The notes under the pieces were generated by a model that had not been told where the DNA came from, did no database searches, and saw only the letters and a program-made list of their open reading frames with translations. Shown here one piece after another: positions 53,557 to 63,302 of a stretch of 64,000 nucleotides of DNA. This DNA comes from Marinobacter flavimaris. GTDB taxonomy: Bacteria; Pseudomonadota; Gammaproteobacteria; Pseudomonadales; Oleiphilaceae. The stretch spans positions 186,001 to 250,000 of the forward strand of contig NZ_PSSW01000002.1 of assembly GCF_002933295.1 (NCBI RefSeq). Reading direction: 5' to 3'. The stretch's first letter is position 1. Each line of letters starts with the position of its first letter. The position numbers were made by a program, and so were the translations under genes.

Positions 53557-54360
53557 ATGAGTGAACAGTACGTTCTGGAGACCCGTAACCTTGTCAAAGA
53601 ATTCAAGGGCTTTGTTGCAGTCGACGACGTGAACCTGAAGGTCCAGAAAGGCCACATTCACGCCCTGATCGGCCCCAATGGTGCCGGCAAGACCACGGTC
53701 TTCAATCTGCTCACCAAATTCCTGATCCCGACCCGGGGCCAGATCCTGTTCAAGGATCAGGACATCACCACCATGAAGTCCGCCGCCATTGCCCGCCAGG
53801 GCATTGTTCGCTCGTTTCAGATCTCAGCCGTATTCCCACACATGACCGCGCTGGAGAACATCCGGGTAGCCTTGCAGACGTTCGAGGGCACCTCCTTCAG
53901 TTTCTGGAAATCCGGCAACTCCCTGCACAAGCTCAACCAGCGTTGCATGGAGCTCCTGGACGCCGTGGGCCTGGCTGAATTCGCCAACACCACCACCGTT
54001 GAGTTGGCGTACGGGCGCAAACGGGCGTTGGAACTGGCCACCACGCTTGCCATGGAGCCCCAACTTTTGTTGCTGGACGAGCCAACCCAGGGCATGGGTT
54101 CGGAAGACGTTGATCGCGTTGTGGAACTGGTACGCAAGGCTGCCGAGGGACGAACTGTCCTGATGGTTGAGCACAACCTCAGCGTAGTCAGCAAACTGTG
54201 TGATCGCATCACTGTACTGGCTCAGGGCGCTGTTCTGACCGAAGGCGATTACGCGACGGTTTCCGGCGATCCACGGGTTCGCGAGGTGTATATGGGCAGT
54301 GATGGTAGCGGCGAGCGCGGCACCACCGCCGACAATGATCAGGCGGAGGCGGCGCAATGA
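53557..54360 (+). CDS. Branched-chain-type ABC importer ATPase (LivG-like)
   Basis: A 267-residue ABC ATPase. Walker A GPNGAGKTT at about residues 41-49, then a Q-loop, the LivG-style degenerate signature VELAYGRKRALELATTL and Walker B LLLLDEPTQGMG. It has the LivG C-terminal TDGDYATVSGDPRVREVYMG-type end. With the next four genes it forms a HAAT-type importer. It overlaps the second ATPase by four bases. Confidence 0.9.
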   Translation: MSEQYVLETRNLVKEFKGFVAVDDVNLKVQKGHIHALIGPNGAGKTTVFNLLTKFLIPTRGQILFKDQDITTMKSAAIARQGIVRSFQISAVFPHMTALENIRVALQTFEGTSFSFWKSGNSLHKLNQRCMELLDAVGLAEFANTTTVELAYGRKRALELATTLAMEPQLLLLDEPTQGMGSEDVDRVVELVRKAAEGRTVLMVEHNLSVVSKLCDRITVLAQGAVLTEGDYATVSGDPRVREVYMGSDGSGERGTTADNDQAEAAQ

Positions 54361-55079
54361 CCACGAAATCCGACCGCGAGTACGAACAGCTGCGACTGTC
54401 CGGATTGCACGCCTTTTACGGCGAATCTCACATCCTCCACGGCATCGACATGGTGGTGAACCGCGGGGAACTGGTGACTTTGTTGGGTCGCAATGGCGCG
54501 GGCCGTAGCACAACGCTCAAAGCCATCATGAATATGGTTGGCCGGCGCACCGGCTCCATTATGATCAATGGTGAGGAGACAATGTCCTGTGCACCTCATC
54601 ATATTGCCAGGTTGGGTGTCGGGTATTGCCCCGAACATCGGGGCATTTTTTCCTCACTCAGTGTCCAGGAAAACCTGACACTACCGCCAGTTGTGCGTAG
54701 CGGCGGCATGAGCCTGGAAGAAATCTACAACATGTTCCCCAACCTTTATGAACGTCGCTTCAGCCAGGGCACCAAGCTGTCCGGCGGCGAACAGCAGATG
54801 CTGGCCATGGCGCGTATTCTGCGCACCGGCGCCAACATGCTGTTGCTGGACGAGATCACAGAGGGCCTGGCCCCGGTTATTGTAGAAAAGCTGGGAGAGG
54901 TCCTGATTGCCCTGAAAAACAAGGGCTTGACCATTGTCCTGGTTGAACAGAATTTCCACTTCGCAGCACCGTTAGCCGACCGTCATTACGTTGTTGAGCA
55001 CGGTCAGATTGTGGAAGAAGTCAGCGCCAACGAACTGAGTGCAAAACAGTCGGTGCTGGATGGCTATTTGGGGGTCTGA
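54357..55079 (+). CDS. Branched-chain-type ABC importer ATPase (LivF-like)
   Basis: A 240-residue ABC ATPase of the LivF type with LLGRNGAGRSTTLKAIMNM, KLSGGEQQMLAMARIL (signature) and MLLLDEITEGLAPVIVEKLGEV. The Walker A lysine is arginine (GRNGAGRST), which normally weakens ATP hydrolysis. The LivG partner keeps lysine, so the pump could still work with one consensus site. It overlaps the previous gene. Confidence 0.88.
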   Translation: MTTKSDREYEQLRLSGLHAFYGESHILHGIDMVVNRGELVTLLGRNGAGRSTTLKAIMNMVGRRTGSIMINGEETMSCAPHHIARLGVGYCPEHRGIFSSLSVQENLTLPPVVRSGGMSLEEIYNMFPNLYERRFSQGTKLSGGEQQMLAMARILRTGANMLLLDEITEGLAPVIVEKLGEVLIALKNKGLTIVLVEQNFHFAAPLADRHYVVEHGQIVEEVSANELSAKQSVLDGYLGV

Positions 55080-55151
55080 TCCCGGATAGGACGAGAGCAA
55101 GAAAAGTAACAACAACCCGAACCAACGCAAGACAGTAGCGGAGATACAACA

Positions 55152-56363
55152 ATGACAATGATGAAAAAGCTTCTGACATCAGCCGTTGCATCAGCCATGA
55201 TGGTAGGCGGAGCCCAGGCGGCCATTTCCAACGACACGGTCAAGATCGGTTATCTGGCGGACATGTCCGGCACCTACCGTGACCTGGCAGGCCCCAACGG
55301 GCTGAAAGCCCTGGAAATGGCGATTGCCGATTTTGGTGGCCAGGTAAATGGCGCCAAGATTGAAGTGGTGAGCGCCGATGACCGTAACAGCCCGGATACC
55401 TCATCCAGCACCGTACGTCGCTGGGTTGAGAACGAGGATGTCGATCTCGTAGCCGGTATGGTGGCTTCCTCTGTTTCCATCGCCGTGAGCAAGATTCTGG
55501 AAGAGCACGATCGCCTCGGTATCATTTCCGGTTCAGCGGCTTCCAGCATCACCAACGAGCACTGTACCCCGAACCACATCCACTACGTTTACGACACCTA
55601 TCCGCTGGCCAACGGCACCGCCAGTGCGGTCGTTAAAGAAGGTGGCAAAACCTGGTACATGCTGACTGCCGATTACGCTTTCGGTCATGCCCTGGAAGGC
55701 GACGTAACTCGCGTGGTCGAAGCCAACGGTGGTGAAATCATCGGTTCAGTGCGTCATCCGTTCCCCACTCAGGACTTCTCATCGTTCATCCTGCAGGCTC
55801 AGGCATCCGGTGCTGATGTTATCGGTCTGGCAAACGCTGGCGCCGACACCACCAACGCCATCACCACCGCCAGTGAGTTCGGTGTAACCCAGTCCGGCCA
55901 GACGCTGGCGGCACTGCTGCTGTTCCTGACTGACGTACATGCGCTTGGCGCTCAGACGGCCCAGGGCATCCAGCTCACCACCGGTTGGTACTGGGACATG
56001 AACGATGAAACCCGTGAGTGGTCTGATCGCTTCATGGAAGAAACCGGCGTGCGTCCGACCATGGTTCACGCTGGCATTTACTCCAGCGCCATGCAGTACC
56101 TGAAAGCCGTAGAGGCCACCGGTTCTGACGATGCCCAGACTGTGCGCAAGCAGATGATGGACACTCCGATCAACGACATGTTTGCCAAGAACGGCAAGAT
56201 CCGCGTTGACGGCCGCATGGTGCACGATATGTACCTGGCGGAAGTGAAGACCCCGGCCGAGTCCAAGAACGAGTGGGATCTGTACAAGATTCTGCGGACC
56301 ATCCCGGCCGAAGAGTCCTACCGTCCGCTCTCCGAGAGCAAGTGCAAGCTGGTCAATAACTAA
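55152..56363 (+). CDS. ABC importer periplasmic binding protein
   Basis: A 403-residue protein with a signal peptide (LLTSAVASAMMVGGAQA) and a type I periplasmic-binding fold: VKIGYLADMSGTYRDLAGPNGLKALEMAIADFGGQVNG, then the LivJ-like RRWVENEDVDLVAGMVASSVSIAVSKI. The ligand pocket is not identifiable, but relatives in the family bind amino acids, amides or carboxylates. The linked acyl-CoA synthetase argues for a carboxylate. Confidence 0.88.
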   Translation: MTMMKKLLTSAVASAMMVGGAQAAISNDTVKIGYLADMSGTYRDLAGPNGLKALEMAIADFGGQVNGAKIEVVSADDRNSPDTSSSTVRRWVENEDVDLVAGMVASSVSIAVSKILEEHDRLGIISGSAASSITNEHCTPNHIHYVYDTYPLANGTASAVVKEGGKTWYMLTADYAFGHALEGDVTRVVEANGGEIIGSVRHPFPTQDFSSFILQAQASGADVIGLANAGADTTNAITTASEFGVTQSGQTLAALLLFLTDVHALGAQTAQGIQLTTGWYWDMNDETREWSDRFMEETGVRPTMVHAGIYSSAMQYLKAVEATGSDDAQTVRKQMMDTPINDMFAKNGKIRVDGRMVHDMYLAEVKTPAESKNEWDLYKILRTIPAEESYRPLSESKCKLVNN

Positions 56364-56469
56364 AAGCGACCGTTATGGGTTCGTCCTGCAACAGGGCAGG
56401 GCGAACCCATGAAAACGGAAAAGAATAAAGCCAAAAAACAATCCCTGTGCTGCTTCTGGAGTTAGCCCA

Positions 56470-57357
56470 ATGTCCATGATTTTCGGCGTCCCTTTAGCTG
56501 TGCTATCCGGCCAGCTCCTGATCGGAATAATCAACGGCGCCTTTTACGCCCTTCTGAGCCTTGGGCTCGCGGTCATCTTCGGTCTGCTGAAGATCATCAA
56601 TTTTGCCCATGGCGCAATGTATATGCTCGGCGCTTTGACCACCGTCCTGATGTTCGACTATCTGGGCGTGAATTACTGGGTCGCCTTATTGCTGGCGCCA
56701 CTTCTGGTTGGTGCCTTCGGTGTCGCCATTGAATATTTTCTGCTGCGTCGCATTGCGGGGCAGGATCACATCTACAGTCTGCTGCTGACGTTCGGCGTCG
56801 CGCTGATCATCTCGGGTGTACTGGTGAACTGGTTCGGGGTTTCCGGGCTTCGCTACACCATGCCGGACATGTTCAAGGGTGGCGTAAACCTCGGCTTCAT
56901 GTTCATGCCGTACTACCGGGCCTGGGTCATCGTAGCGGCACTGGTCGTCTGCTTTGCAACCTGGTTCGTGATTGAGAAAACCAAGCTGGGCGCCTACCTG
57001 CGGGCCGGCACGGAAGACTCTCAATTGATGCAGGGTTTTGGCATTAACGTGCCGCTTCTGATTAGCCTCACCTACGGGTTTGGTGTTGCGCTGGCAGCCT
57101 TTGCAGGTGTTCTGGCCGCGCCCATCTACTCGGTGACACCGGTCATGGGGTCGGCCACACTGATTACGGTCTTCGCCGTGGTGGTTATCGGCGGTATGGG
57201 CTCCATCGGCGGCGCCATCATCACCGGTATTCTGATGGGCGTGATTGAAGGGCTCACCAAAACCTTCTACCCGCCGGCATCCTCGGCGATCATCTTCCTG
57301 GTCATGGTTCTGGTTCTTATGTTCCGGCCCAGTGGCTTGTTCGGTAAGGAGGCATAA
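56470..57357 (+). CDS. ABC importer permease (LivH-like)
   Basis: A 295-residue permease with about eight membrane helices and the LivH motifs GIINGAFYALLSLGLAVIFGLLKIINFAHGAMYMLGA, and later GFGVALAAFAGVLAAP and VVVIGGMGSIGGAI near the C-terminus. It forms the membrane channel with the LivM-like protein. The next gene starts two bases after its stop. Confidence 0.9.
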   Translation: MSMIFGVPLAVLSGQLLIGIINGAFYALLSLGLAVIFGLLKIINFAHGAMYMLGALTTVLMFDYLGVNYWVALLLAPLLVGAFGVAIEYFLLRRIAGQDHIYSLLLTFGVALIISGVLVNWFGVSGLRYTMPDMFKGGVNLGFMFMPYYRAWVIVAALVVCFATWFVIEKTKLGAYLRAGTEDSQLMQGFGINVPLLISLTYGFGVALAAFAGVLAAPIYSVTPVMGSATLITVFAVVVIGGMGSIGGAIITGILMGVIEGLTKTFYPPASSAIIFLVMVLVLMFRPSGLFGKEA

Positions 57358-57359
57358 CC

Positions 57360-58355
57360 ATGAATCAGCCAGTCAATTCCGCCGACATTCACAAGGCTAT
57401 CGTTCAGGAACAGGCCGCTCAGGATCGCAAAAAGATGATGCTGAACGGTGTCCTGCTGCTCCTCCTGCTGGCGGCACCGTTCATGATCTATCCGGTCTTC
57501 CTCATGAAGATCCTGTGCTTCGCGCTGTTTGCGGTGGCGTTCAACCTTCTGTTCGGCTTCACCGGCCTGTTGTCATTTGGCCACGCAGCCTTCCTGGCCA
57601 CAGGGGGCTACACCACCGGTTACCTGCTCAGTAATTACAGCGGGCTAAGCACCGAGATGGGCATCATCGCCGGTACGCTGGCGGCCACAGTGCTCGGTAC
57701 TGGCTTTGCGTTGCTGTCGATTCGTCGCCAGGGTATCTATTTCGCGATGGTAACCCTCGCGCTTGCCCAGCTTGTGTTCTTCTTCTTCGTCCAGTCTGAA
57801 TTCACGGGTGGTGAGGACGGTATGCACGGCATTCCTCGTGGCGAGTTGTTGGGCTTCATCAATCTTGAAGACAACCTGAACATGTATTACTTCGTCCTGG
57901 CGGTGTTCATCGCCTGCTACCTGTTGGTACAGCGTATCGTCGGTAGTCCGTTCGGCCAGGTGCTGAAGGCGATCAAGCAGAACGAACCCCGTGCCGTCTC
58001 CCTGGGCTACAACGTCGATCGCTACAAGGTGCTCGCGTTCGTCATCTCGGCGGCCCTGGCCGGTCTGGCCGGTTCCATGAAGTCTGTGGTGTTCCAGCTT
58101 GCCTCCCTCAACGATGCCCACTGGCATATGTCGGGCGAGGTCATCCTGATGACTCTGGTTGGTGGTATGGGAACACTGTTGGGCCCGGTGGTTGGTGCCA
58201 CCTTCGTGGTGAACATCGAGTACCAGTTGTCCCAGGGTGCCCTGCGTGACTGGGTGGACCCAATCCTCGGCGGGATTTTCGTCCTGACGGTACTGGCATT
58301 CCGTAGCGGTATCGTGGGAGAGATCCAGAAGTTCGTGAAAAAGAACCTGGGCTGA
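57360..58355 (+). CDS. ABC importer permease (LivM-like)
   Basis: A 331-residue permease with about ten membrane helices. It has the LivM motifs VAFNLLFGFTGLLSFGHAAFLATGGYTTGYLL, FGQVLKAIKQNEPRAVSLGYNV and LVGGMGTLLGPVVGATFVV. It completes a five-gene importer in the order ATPase, ATPase, binding protein, permease, permease. A strong terminator follows about 20 bases later. Confidence 0.9.
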   Translation: MNQPVNSADIHKAIVQEQAAQDRKKMMLNGVLLLLLLAAPFMIYPVFLMKILCFALFAVAFNLLFGFTGLLSFGHAAFLATGGYTTGYLLSNYSGLSTEMGIIAGTLAATVLGTGFALLSIRRQGIYFAMVTLALAQLVFFFFVQSEFTGGEDGMHGIPRGELLGFINLEDNLNMYYFVLAVFIACYLLVQRIVGSPFGQVLKAIKQNEPRAVSLGYNVDRYKVLAFVISAALAGLAGSMKSVVFQLASLNDAHWHMSGEVILMTLVGGMGTLLGPVVGATFVVNIEYQLSQGALRDWVDPILGGIFVLTVLAFRSGIVGEIQKFVKKNLG

Positions 58356-58374
58356 CGCCTGCTTTAGCTCGGAA

Positions 58375-58412
58375 AACAAAAAGGGCCACCTCTGGGGGTG
58401 GCCCTTTTTGTT
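58375..58412 (+). terminator. Strong intrinsic terminator after the importer
   Basis: AACAAAAAGGGCCACC (58375-58390) pairs with GGTGGCCCTTTTTGTT (58397-58412), a perfect 16-base stem with loop TCTGGG and a U run on the right arm. Because of the A-rich left arm it can work in both directions, ending the importer and the lipoprotein on the opposite strand. Confidence 0.92.
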
Positions 58413-58436
58413 GTTCAACTGGCAGGGTTTCTCGGG

Positions 58437-58964
58437 TTAGAACTCCGCCAAACGACTGGGTGTACCCACATACACATAAACCGCTGAATCGCCGCGGAAG
58501 GCCACCTTGTGAACCGATACATTCGGTTTCCCAGCCTCAGCCGCGCTGAACCGGGTGACCATTCCTGCATTCATCCCATCCCTCGTTCTTTCCCCTTCAG
58601 TGCTTGACCAGCTATCACCCAGGCACTGCCCCATCCAGTTTACAGCCGTGTTGTACCTGGTGGTCGCCACCTCGTCGTTGGGAGTATTGCCGGAGCAGAC
58701 GTAGGCGCTGTCGTTATTGGCCCAGCTCCAAACTTCGCAGTGTCCGCGGATTATCTGTTCTTTGGCATTGTAGACAGTTACCGAGCTGAAACTATTGGAG
58801 CTGCCACGGTAAGCCTCAAAACCAGAGGGGTAATCAGCAACGATGCCTTTCAGTGAGGCGCAGGGATCGTCAACGCCCAGTGACAGCGTGTTCTGAATTG
58901 AGCATCCCGCCAGGGAAAGCCCGATGATGACGGAAGTAAATTTTACGGTTTTGGGGATTTTCAT
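58437..58964 (-). CDS. Lipoprotein of unknown function
   Basis: A 175-residue lipoprotein from the ATG at 58964 with lipobox SLAGC (Cys21) and a mature part with DDPCASLKGIVADYPSGFEAYRGSSNSFSSVTVY, CEVWSWANNDSAYVCSG and CLGDSWSS. Four or five cysteines suggest disulfides. No family is recognised. It lies convergent with the importer and its 5' end faces the damaged adaptor gene. Confidence 0.65.
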   Translation of the reverse strand: MKIPKTVKFTSVIIGLSLAGCSIQNTLSLGVDDPCASLKGIVADYPSGFEAYRGSSNSFSSVTVYNAKEQIIRGHCEVWSWANNDSAYVCSGNTPNDEVATTRYNTAVNWMGQCLGDSWSSTEGERTRDGMNAGMVTRFSAAEAGKPNVSVHKVAFRGDSAVYVYVGTPSRLAEF

Positions 58965-59069
58965 TTCATGAATCTCTGAGTCGAACGATTCAGGGAAATA
59001 TAGCAAAGATTCGACTAATCTTATTTTCGACTTGATTGAACCCCGCCAGCAAACTGCTTTCTTTTCACC

Positions 59070-60002
59070 GAGGGAGCGAAAGTCAGCCAGGGTGAGCTCC
59101 TGATCCGGCTTGAGGACACTCGCGCAAGCGCCGATCTTCAGCAGGCGGATGCTGAACTGGCCGCCGCCCGCGCCGAGTTGGAGTCCGCAACCCGAAACCT
59201 CAGGCGCGGAGAGGAAGTGTCAGAAAAAGGGTTCCTCTCCGCCGCGGACCTGGACAAACTCAAAGACCGTTTCAGTGCAGCTGAAAGTCGGTTAAAGGCC
59301 GCCCAGGCGGCGGTTCAGAAGGCCGATACCAATCTGGAGTATGCGGAAGTACGAGCCCCTTTTGATGGCTGGATTGGTCGGCTGAACTATGACGTCGGTG
59401 CCGTGGTCAGTCCTGCAAGCGGGCCCATGACGTCCGTGCTGGTGACGGACCCTGTGTACGTCGAATTCCAGGTCAACGAAGCTGATTTTGTCAGCTTCCG
59501 CCGGAGGGGCGCTGAATCCGCCGAAGCGTTTTCGAAGTCTCTGGGGCTCTCTTTGACTTTGCCGGATGGCGAGCGCTATGAGCAGCCTGGTGTGCTGGAT
59601 TTCGCCGACGTACAGACCGATGCCAGTACGGGGACCGTCGAGATGCGAGCGGTCTTCCCCAATCCCGATGCGGTCCTCGTGCCAGGCCTGTACGTGACAC
59701 TCCGGGTTGAGGGGCAGTCGGGTGAGGCCAAGGTGCTTGTCCCTCAGGTAGCGGTTCAGGAGACCATTGAAGGAAAGTTTGTTCTGGTGGTTGATGACCA
59801 GAATCAGGTTGCCCAGCACTTCATCCAGACCGGCGCGCGGGAAGGAGCGCTGCTGGTGGTCAACTCAGGGCTCGAAGCCGGTGACCAGGTGATTGTGGAG
59901 GGCCTCCAGAAAGTTCGGCCCGGAGTCACAGTCAGTGCTGCTCAAAAACAGATTGACCCGCAAACCGGAGCACTCATCCAGACGGGTGAGGCGAGCCAAT
60001 GA
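59070..60002 (+). pseudogene. RND efflux adaptor (MFP), N-terminally truncated
   Basis: The frame matches an RND periplasmic adaptor from EGAKVSQGELLIRLEDTRA onward: an alpha-hairpin (ADAELAAARAELESATRNL, LDKLKDRFSAAESRL), lipoyl half (VRAPFDGWIGRLNYDVGAVV), then VEFQVNEADF and the beta-barrel and membrane-proximal domains to the C-terminus. It is open only from 59040 because TGA lies at 59037. The usual signal peptide and the first 60-80 residues are missing, and no ATG occurs before a TTG at 59178. It overlaps the pump gene's start by four bases. Confidence 0.83.
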
Positions 60003-62491
60003 TCAGCCGGGTTTTTATCCATCGACCGAAGTTTGCGTTTGTTATTTCCATCCTGATTACCCTGGCCGGGCTACTGGCGTTACGCATTCTGCCGGTCAAT
60101 ATGTATCCGGACATGGCCCCGCCCCAGGTTCAGGTGACCGCATCGCTTCCCGGGGCCAGCGCCCAGGTAAACGTCCAGAACCGCGTTGCCCTGGCGGAAC
60201 CGTTTTTGCCCGATGAAGTCCGTCGACAGGGCGTGGTGGTCAGCAAGCAGGCTGGAAACATGCTGATGGGTATCAACCTGACCTCCGAGCGACCGGATCT
60301 CGACGGCGTCTTCCTCAGCAACTACGCCTCCAATAACCTTGTCGAAGCCCTTGGTCGGGTGCCAGGGGTAGGGTCGGCGGAAGTGATGGGCGCGAAAGAC
60401 TACAGCATGCGAGTCTGGCTGGATCCCCGCCGGATGGCCTCGCTGGATGTGACCGTTGCGGAGGTTGCCGCTGCGCTCCGGGAGCAGAACCAGATTGTCG
60501 CGGCCGGCAAACTCGGCCAGCCGCCCGTGCCTGCGGGCCAGCAGTTTGTCTACAGTATCCAGACCCGGGAACGCCTGTCAGATCCCGACGAGTTCGCCCA
60601 GACCATTCTCCGCTCCAGGCCTGATGGCGGCTTTGTGCGCCTCAGGGACGTCGGGCGTATCGAACTGGGCTCCCGTTCCTATACCTCCACCGCGAAACTT
60701 AACAATCAGGACACGGCATTCCTGGTGATCTACCAGCTGCCCGATGCCAATGCTCTGGAGGTCGCGGAACGGGTAAAAGCACTGGTTGATGAGGCGTCCG
60801 CGAGTTTTCCGGAGGGTGTGAATCACACCGTACTTTACGACACCACGGAGTTTATCAGCCGCTCCATCAGCGAAGTCATCGTTACCCTGTTCCAGGCCGT
60901 CGGCCTGGTGATCCTGGTGGTGTTCCTGTTCCTGCAGAACTGGCGGGCCACGCTGATTCCCAGTATCGCGATCCCGGTCTCTCTGATCGGCACCTTTGCG
61001 GTTATGTCGGTGCTTGGCTATTCCATCAACACCATCACGCTGTTCGGACTGGTTCTGGCGATTGGCATTGTGGTGGATGACGCCATTGTGGTTATCGAGA
61101 ACGTGGAACGCATTCTTGCTGAGGAGAAGCTGCCAATACGCGAGGCGGTCACCAAGGCGATGGCGGAGGTCACAGGGCCGGTGATTGCCACCACGCTGGT
61201 TTTGTTGGCCGTGTTCGTGCCTGTTGCCTTCATGCCCGGGATCACCGGCAAGCTCTACCAGCAGTTCTCGGTCACCATTTCGGTGGCCGTGATCATTTCC
61301 TCAATCAATGCGCTGACACTGAGCCCGGCCTTGTGCGTTGCGCTGCTTGGCAGGAGCGGGGACAAAGCCATTGGCTGGCTCCGGCCTTTCGAGGTACTGA
61401 TTACGCGGACCACCAGCGGCTACTCGAAGCTGGTGGTGCAGCTCCTGCGCAAAGGGGCGCTCGTTGGCGTTGCCCTGGTGGTGATTCTGGTTGCCGGTGC
61501 CGGCCTGTTCAAATCAGTGCCTTCGGCGTTCGTCCCGCCGGAAGATCAGGGCTTCCTGTTCGTGGATGTGCAGTTGCCCGATGCTGCTTCCCTGGAGCGC
61601 ACGGAAGCCGTGCTAACCAAAGTAACGGACATGGTTCTGGAAGACCCGGCAGTAACTGACTTCATTACGGTATCCGGCTTCTCGCTGCTGGGTGGCGCAT
61701 CCTCAAACAATGGCCTTGGCATTGTAATGCTGAAAGACTGGGAAGAAAGGGAAGATGCCAGTCTGGGTCTGGGGGCGGTCATTCCCAGACTGTATTCCAG
61801 GCTCTGGACAATCCCCGAGGCACAGGTGATGGTCTTCAATCCGCCTCCGATCCCCGGGTTGGGAACCTCATCCGGCTTCGATTTCCGTCTGCAGGACAAT
61901 CAGGGCAGGGACGTCTCCGAACTGGCGCAGGTTATGAATGGCCTTATCTATGAGGCCAACCAGAGGGAAGAACTATCCCGGGTATACAGCACCTATCGCG
62001 CGAACATTCCGCAATATCTGCTGGAGGTTGAGAGGAATAAAGCCAAGGCCCTGGGTATTGAGCTCTCCGATATCTTCTCAACCCTGCAGACCCAGCTCGG
62101 CTCGCTCTACGTGAATGACTTCACCCGTTTCGGCAAGAACTACCGCGTACTTCTTCAGGCCGAAGGCGAGTTCCGGCAGCGTCCGGAGGACCTGTCCCAT
62201 TACTTTGTCCGCAACCGGGATGGCGACATGGTGCCACTGACCACGCGGGCTTCGCTCCAGCCTGTGCTCGGGCCCTCAAGCATCCAGCATTTCAACTTGA
62301 AGCGCTCGGTAACCATCTCCGGGGAGGCGGCAGCGGGCTTTGCCAGTGGCGCCGGGGCTGCAAGCCGGGTAAGCCTCGGTATTACGGTTCTCAGTGGCAT
62401 GGTTGCCGCCACCGTTCTGGGCACATTGCTGGTCCCGGTATTTTACAAATGGATCCAGTCTGTTCGGGACCGCCGCCAACCGGCAGCGTAG
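59999..62491 (+). CDS. RND efflux permease with two internal deletions
   Basis: An 830-residue HAE1-type RND pump; relatives are about 1030-1050. Near residue 55 GASA joins directly to QVNVQNRVALAEP, omitting about 50 residues of the first porter subdomain (normally EVVEETVAAPIEEQV and on). Near residue 782 GFASG joins AGAASRVSLGITVLSG, omitting about 150 residues including four membrane helices (TM8-11). Both junctions keep the frame. The catalytic proton-relay region in VLAIGIVVDDAIVVIENVER (TM4) is present. A working trimer is unlikely. Confidence 0.85.
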   Translation: MISRVFIHRPKFAFVISILITLAGLLALRILPVNMYPDMAPPQVQVTASLPGASAQVNVQNRVALAEPFLPDEVRRQGVVVSKQAGNMLMGINLTSERPDLDGVFLSNYASNNLVEALGRVPGVGSAEVMGAKDYSMRVWLDPRRMASLDVTVAEVAAALREQNQIVAAGKLGQPPVPAGQQFVYSIQTRERLSDPDEFAQTILRSRPDGGFVRLRDVGRIELGSRSYTSTAKLNNQDTAFLVIYQLPDANALEVAERVKALVDEASASFPEGVNHTVLYDTTEFISRSISEVIVTLFQAVGLVILVVFLFLQNWRATLIPSIAIPVSLIGTFAVMSVLGYSINTITLFGLVLAIGIVVDDAIVVIENVERILAEEKLPIREAVTKAMAEVTGPVIATTLVLLAVFVPVAFMPGITGKLYQQFSVTISVAVIISSINALTLSPALCVALLGRSGDKAIGWLRPFEVLITRTTSGYSKLVVQLLRKGALVGVALVVILVAGAGLFKSVPSAFVPPEDQGFLFVDVQLPDAASLERTEAVLTKVTDMVLEDPAVTDFITVSGFSLLGGASSNNGLGIVMLKDWEEREDASLGLGAVIPRLYSRLWTIPEAQVMVFNPPPIPGLGTSSGFDFRLQDNQGRDVSELAQVMNGLIYEANQREELSRVYSTYRANIPQYLLEVERNKAKALGIELSDIFSTLQTQLGSLYVNDFTRFGKNYRVLLQAEGEFRQRPEDLSHYFVRNRDGDMVPLTTRASLQPVLGPSSIQHFNLKRSVTISGEAAAGFASGAGAASRVSLGITVLSGMVAATVLGTLLVPVFYKWIQSVRDRRQPAA

Positions 62492-62503
62492 TTCGCTGAC
62501 CGT

Positions 62504-63277
62504 TCAGGCTGGGTGCTGAAAAACGAAAGCATCCATGGCCAGAACACCGTGTTCGATCCCGCCATCAATCAGCCCGCCGGGTTGCTGCTCCCCGGCTGCA
62601 CCGGCGGCCACCAGCAAAGGTAGAAAATGCTCGGTGGTTGGGTGCGCCCGCTTGGCATGGGGGGCCTCCTCCAACGCTGCTATCAGTTGCTGATGGTCGC
62701 CGTCCTGCACTTTGGCACGGACCCAATCCGTGAATTCCCTCGCATACCCGGATGCGTTCGGGTCACCCCAGCGAACCTCATACAGATTGTGGGTAAGGCT
62801 GCCTGATCCGATGATGAGCACACCATCATGCTCGAGCGGCTGCAGGGCCTGGCCCAACCGCCAGGCAGACGCAGGCCCAAGATCCGTTGGCATCGAAACC
62901 TGGAATACCGGAACCGAATGATCAGGGAACAGGTGCATCATTGGCACCCAGGCCCCGTGATCCAGCCCCCGGGTCTCGTCAGCACTGGCCTTCCAGCCCC
63001 CTGCCTCCAACAACGCCAGAGCAGTTCGCGCAAGTTTCGGATGGCCTGGTGCCGGATAGTCGAGGTTATAGAGTTCGGGTGGAAAACCCCGAAAATCGTG
63101 AATCGTCTCGGGTGTTTCCGAGACGCCTACCCGGATTTCTTCCGTCATCCAGTGTGGTGAAACCACCAGCACAGCTGCGGGCCGGGTCAGGCGTTTGCCC
63201 AGCTCTGTCAGGGCCGGGCCAGCAAGGCCCGGCTCCAGCGCAAAGGTGGGAGCGCCGTGGGAAACAAACAGACTCAT
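62504..63277 (-). CDS. ygiD: 4,5-DOPA extradiol dioxygenase-like protein
   Basis: A 257-residue class III extradiol dioxygenase from the ATG at 63277. It has LFVSHGAPTFALE (His), VVSPHWMTEEIRVGV, IHDFRGFPPELYNLDYPAPG, GLDHGAWVPMMHLFP and IIGSGSLTHNL. These are the zinc/iron ligands of the LigB/YgiD family, which cleaves catechol rings such as DOPA. The long upstream frame to 63403 is not part of it. It follows doxX by 25 bases on the same strand. Confidence 0.86.
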   Translation of the reverse strand: MSLFVSHGAPTFALEPGLAGPALTELGKRLTRPAAVLVVSPHWMTEEIRVGVSETPETIHDFRGFPPELYNLDYPAPGHPKLARTALALLEAGGWKASADETRGLDHGAWVPMMHLFPDHSVPVFQVSMPTDLGPASAWRLGQALQPLEHDGVLIIGSGSLTHNLYEVRWGDPNASGYAREFTDWVRAKVQDGDHQQLIAALEEAPHAKRAHPTTEHFLPLLVAAGAAGEQQPGGLIDGGIEHGVLAMDAFVFQHPA

Positions 63278-63302
63278 GATTTGCTCCTCCGGGTTGCGGT
63301 GG

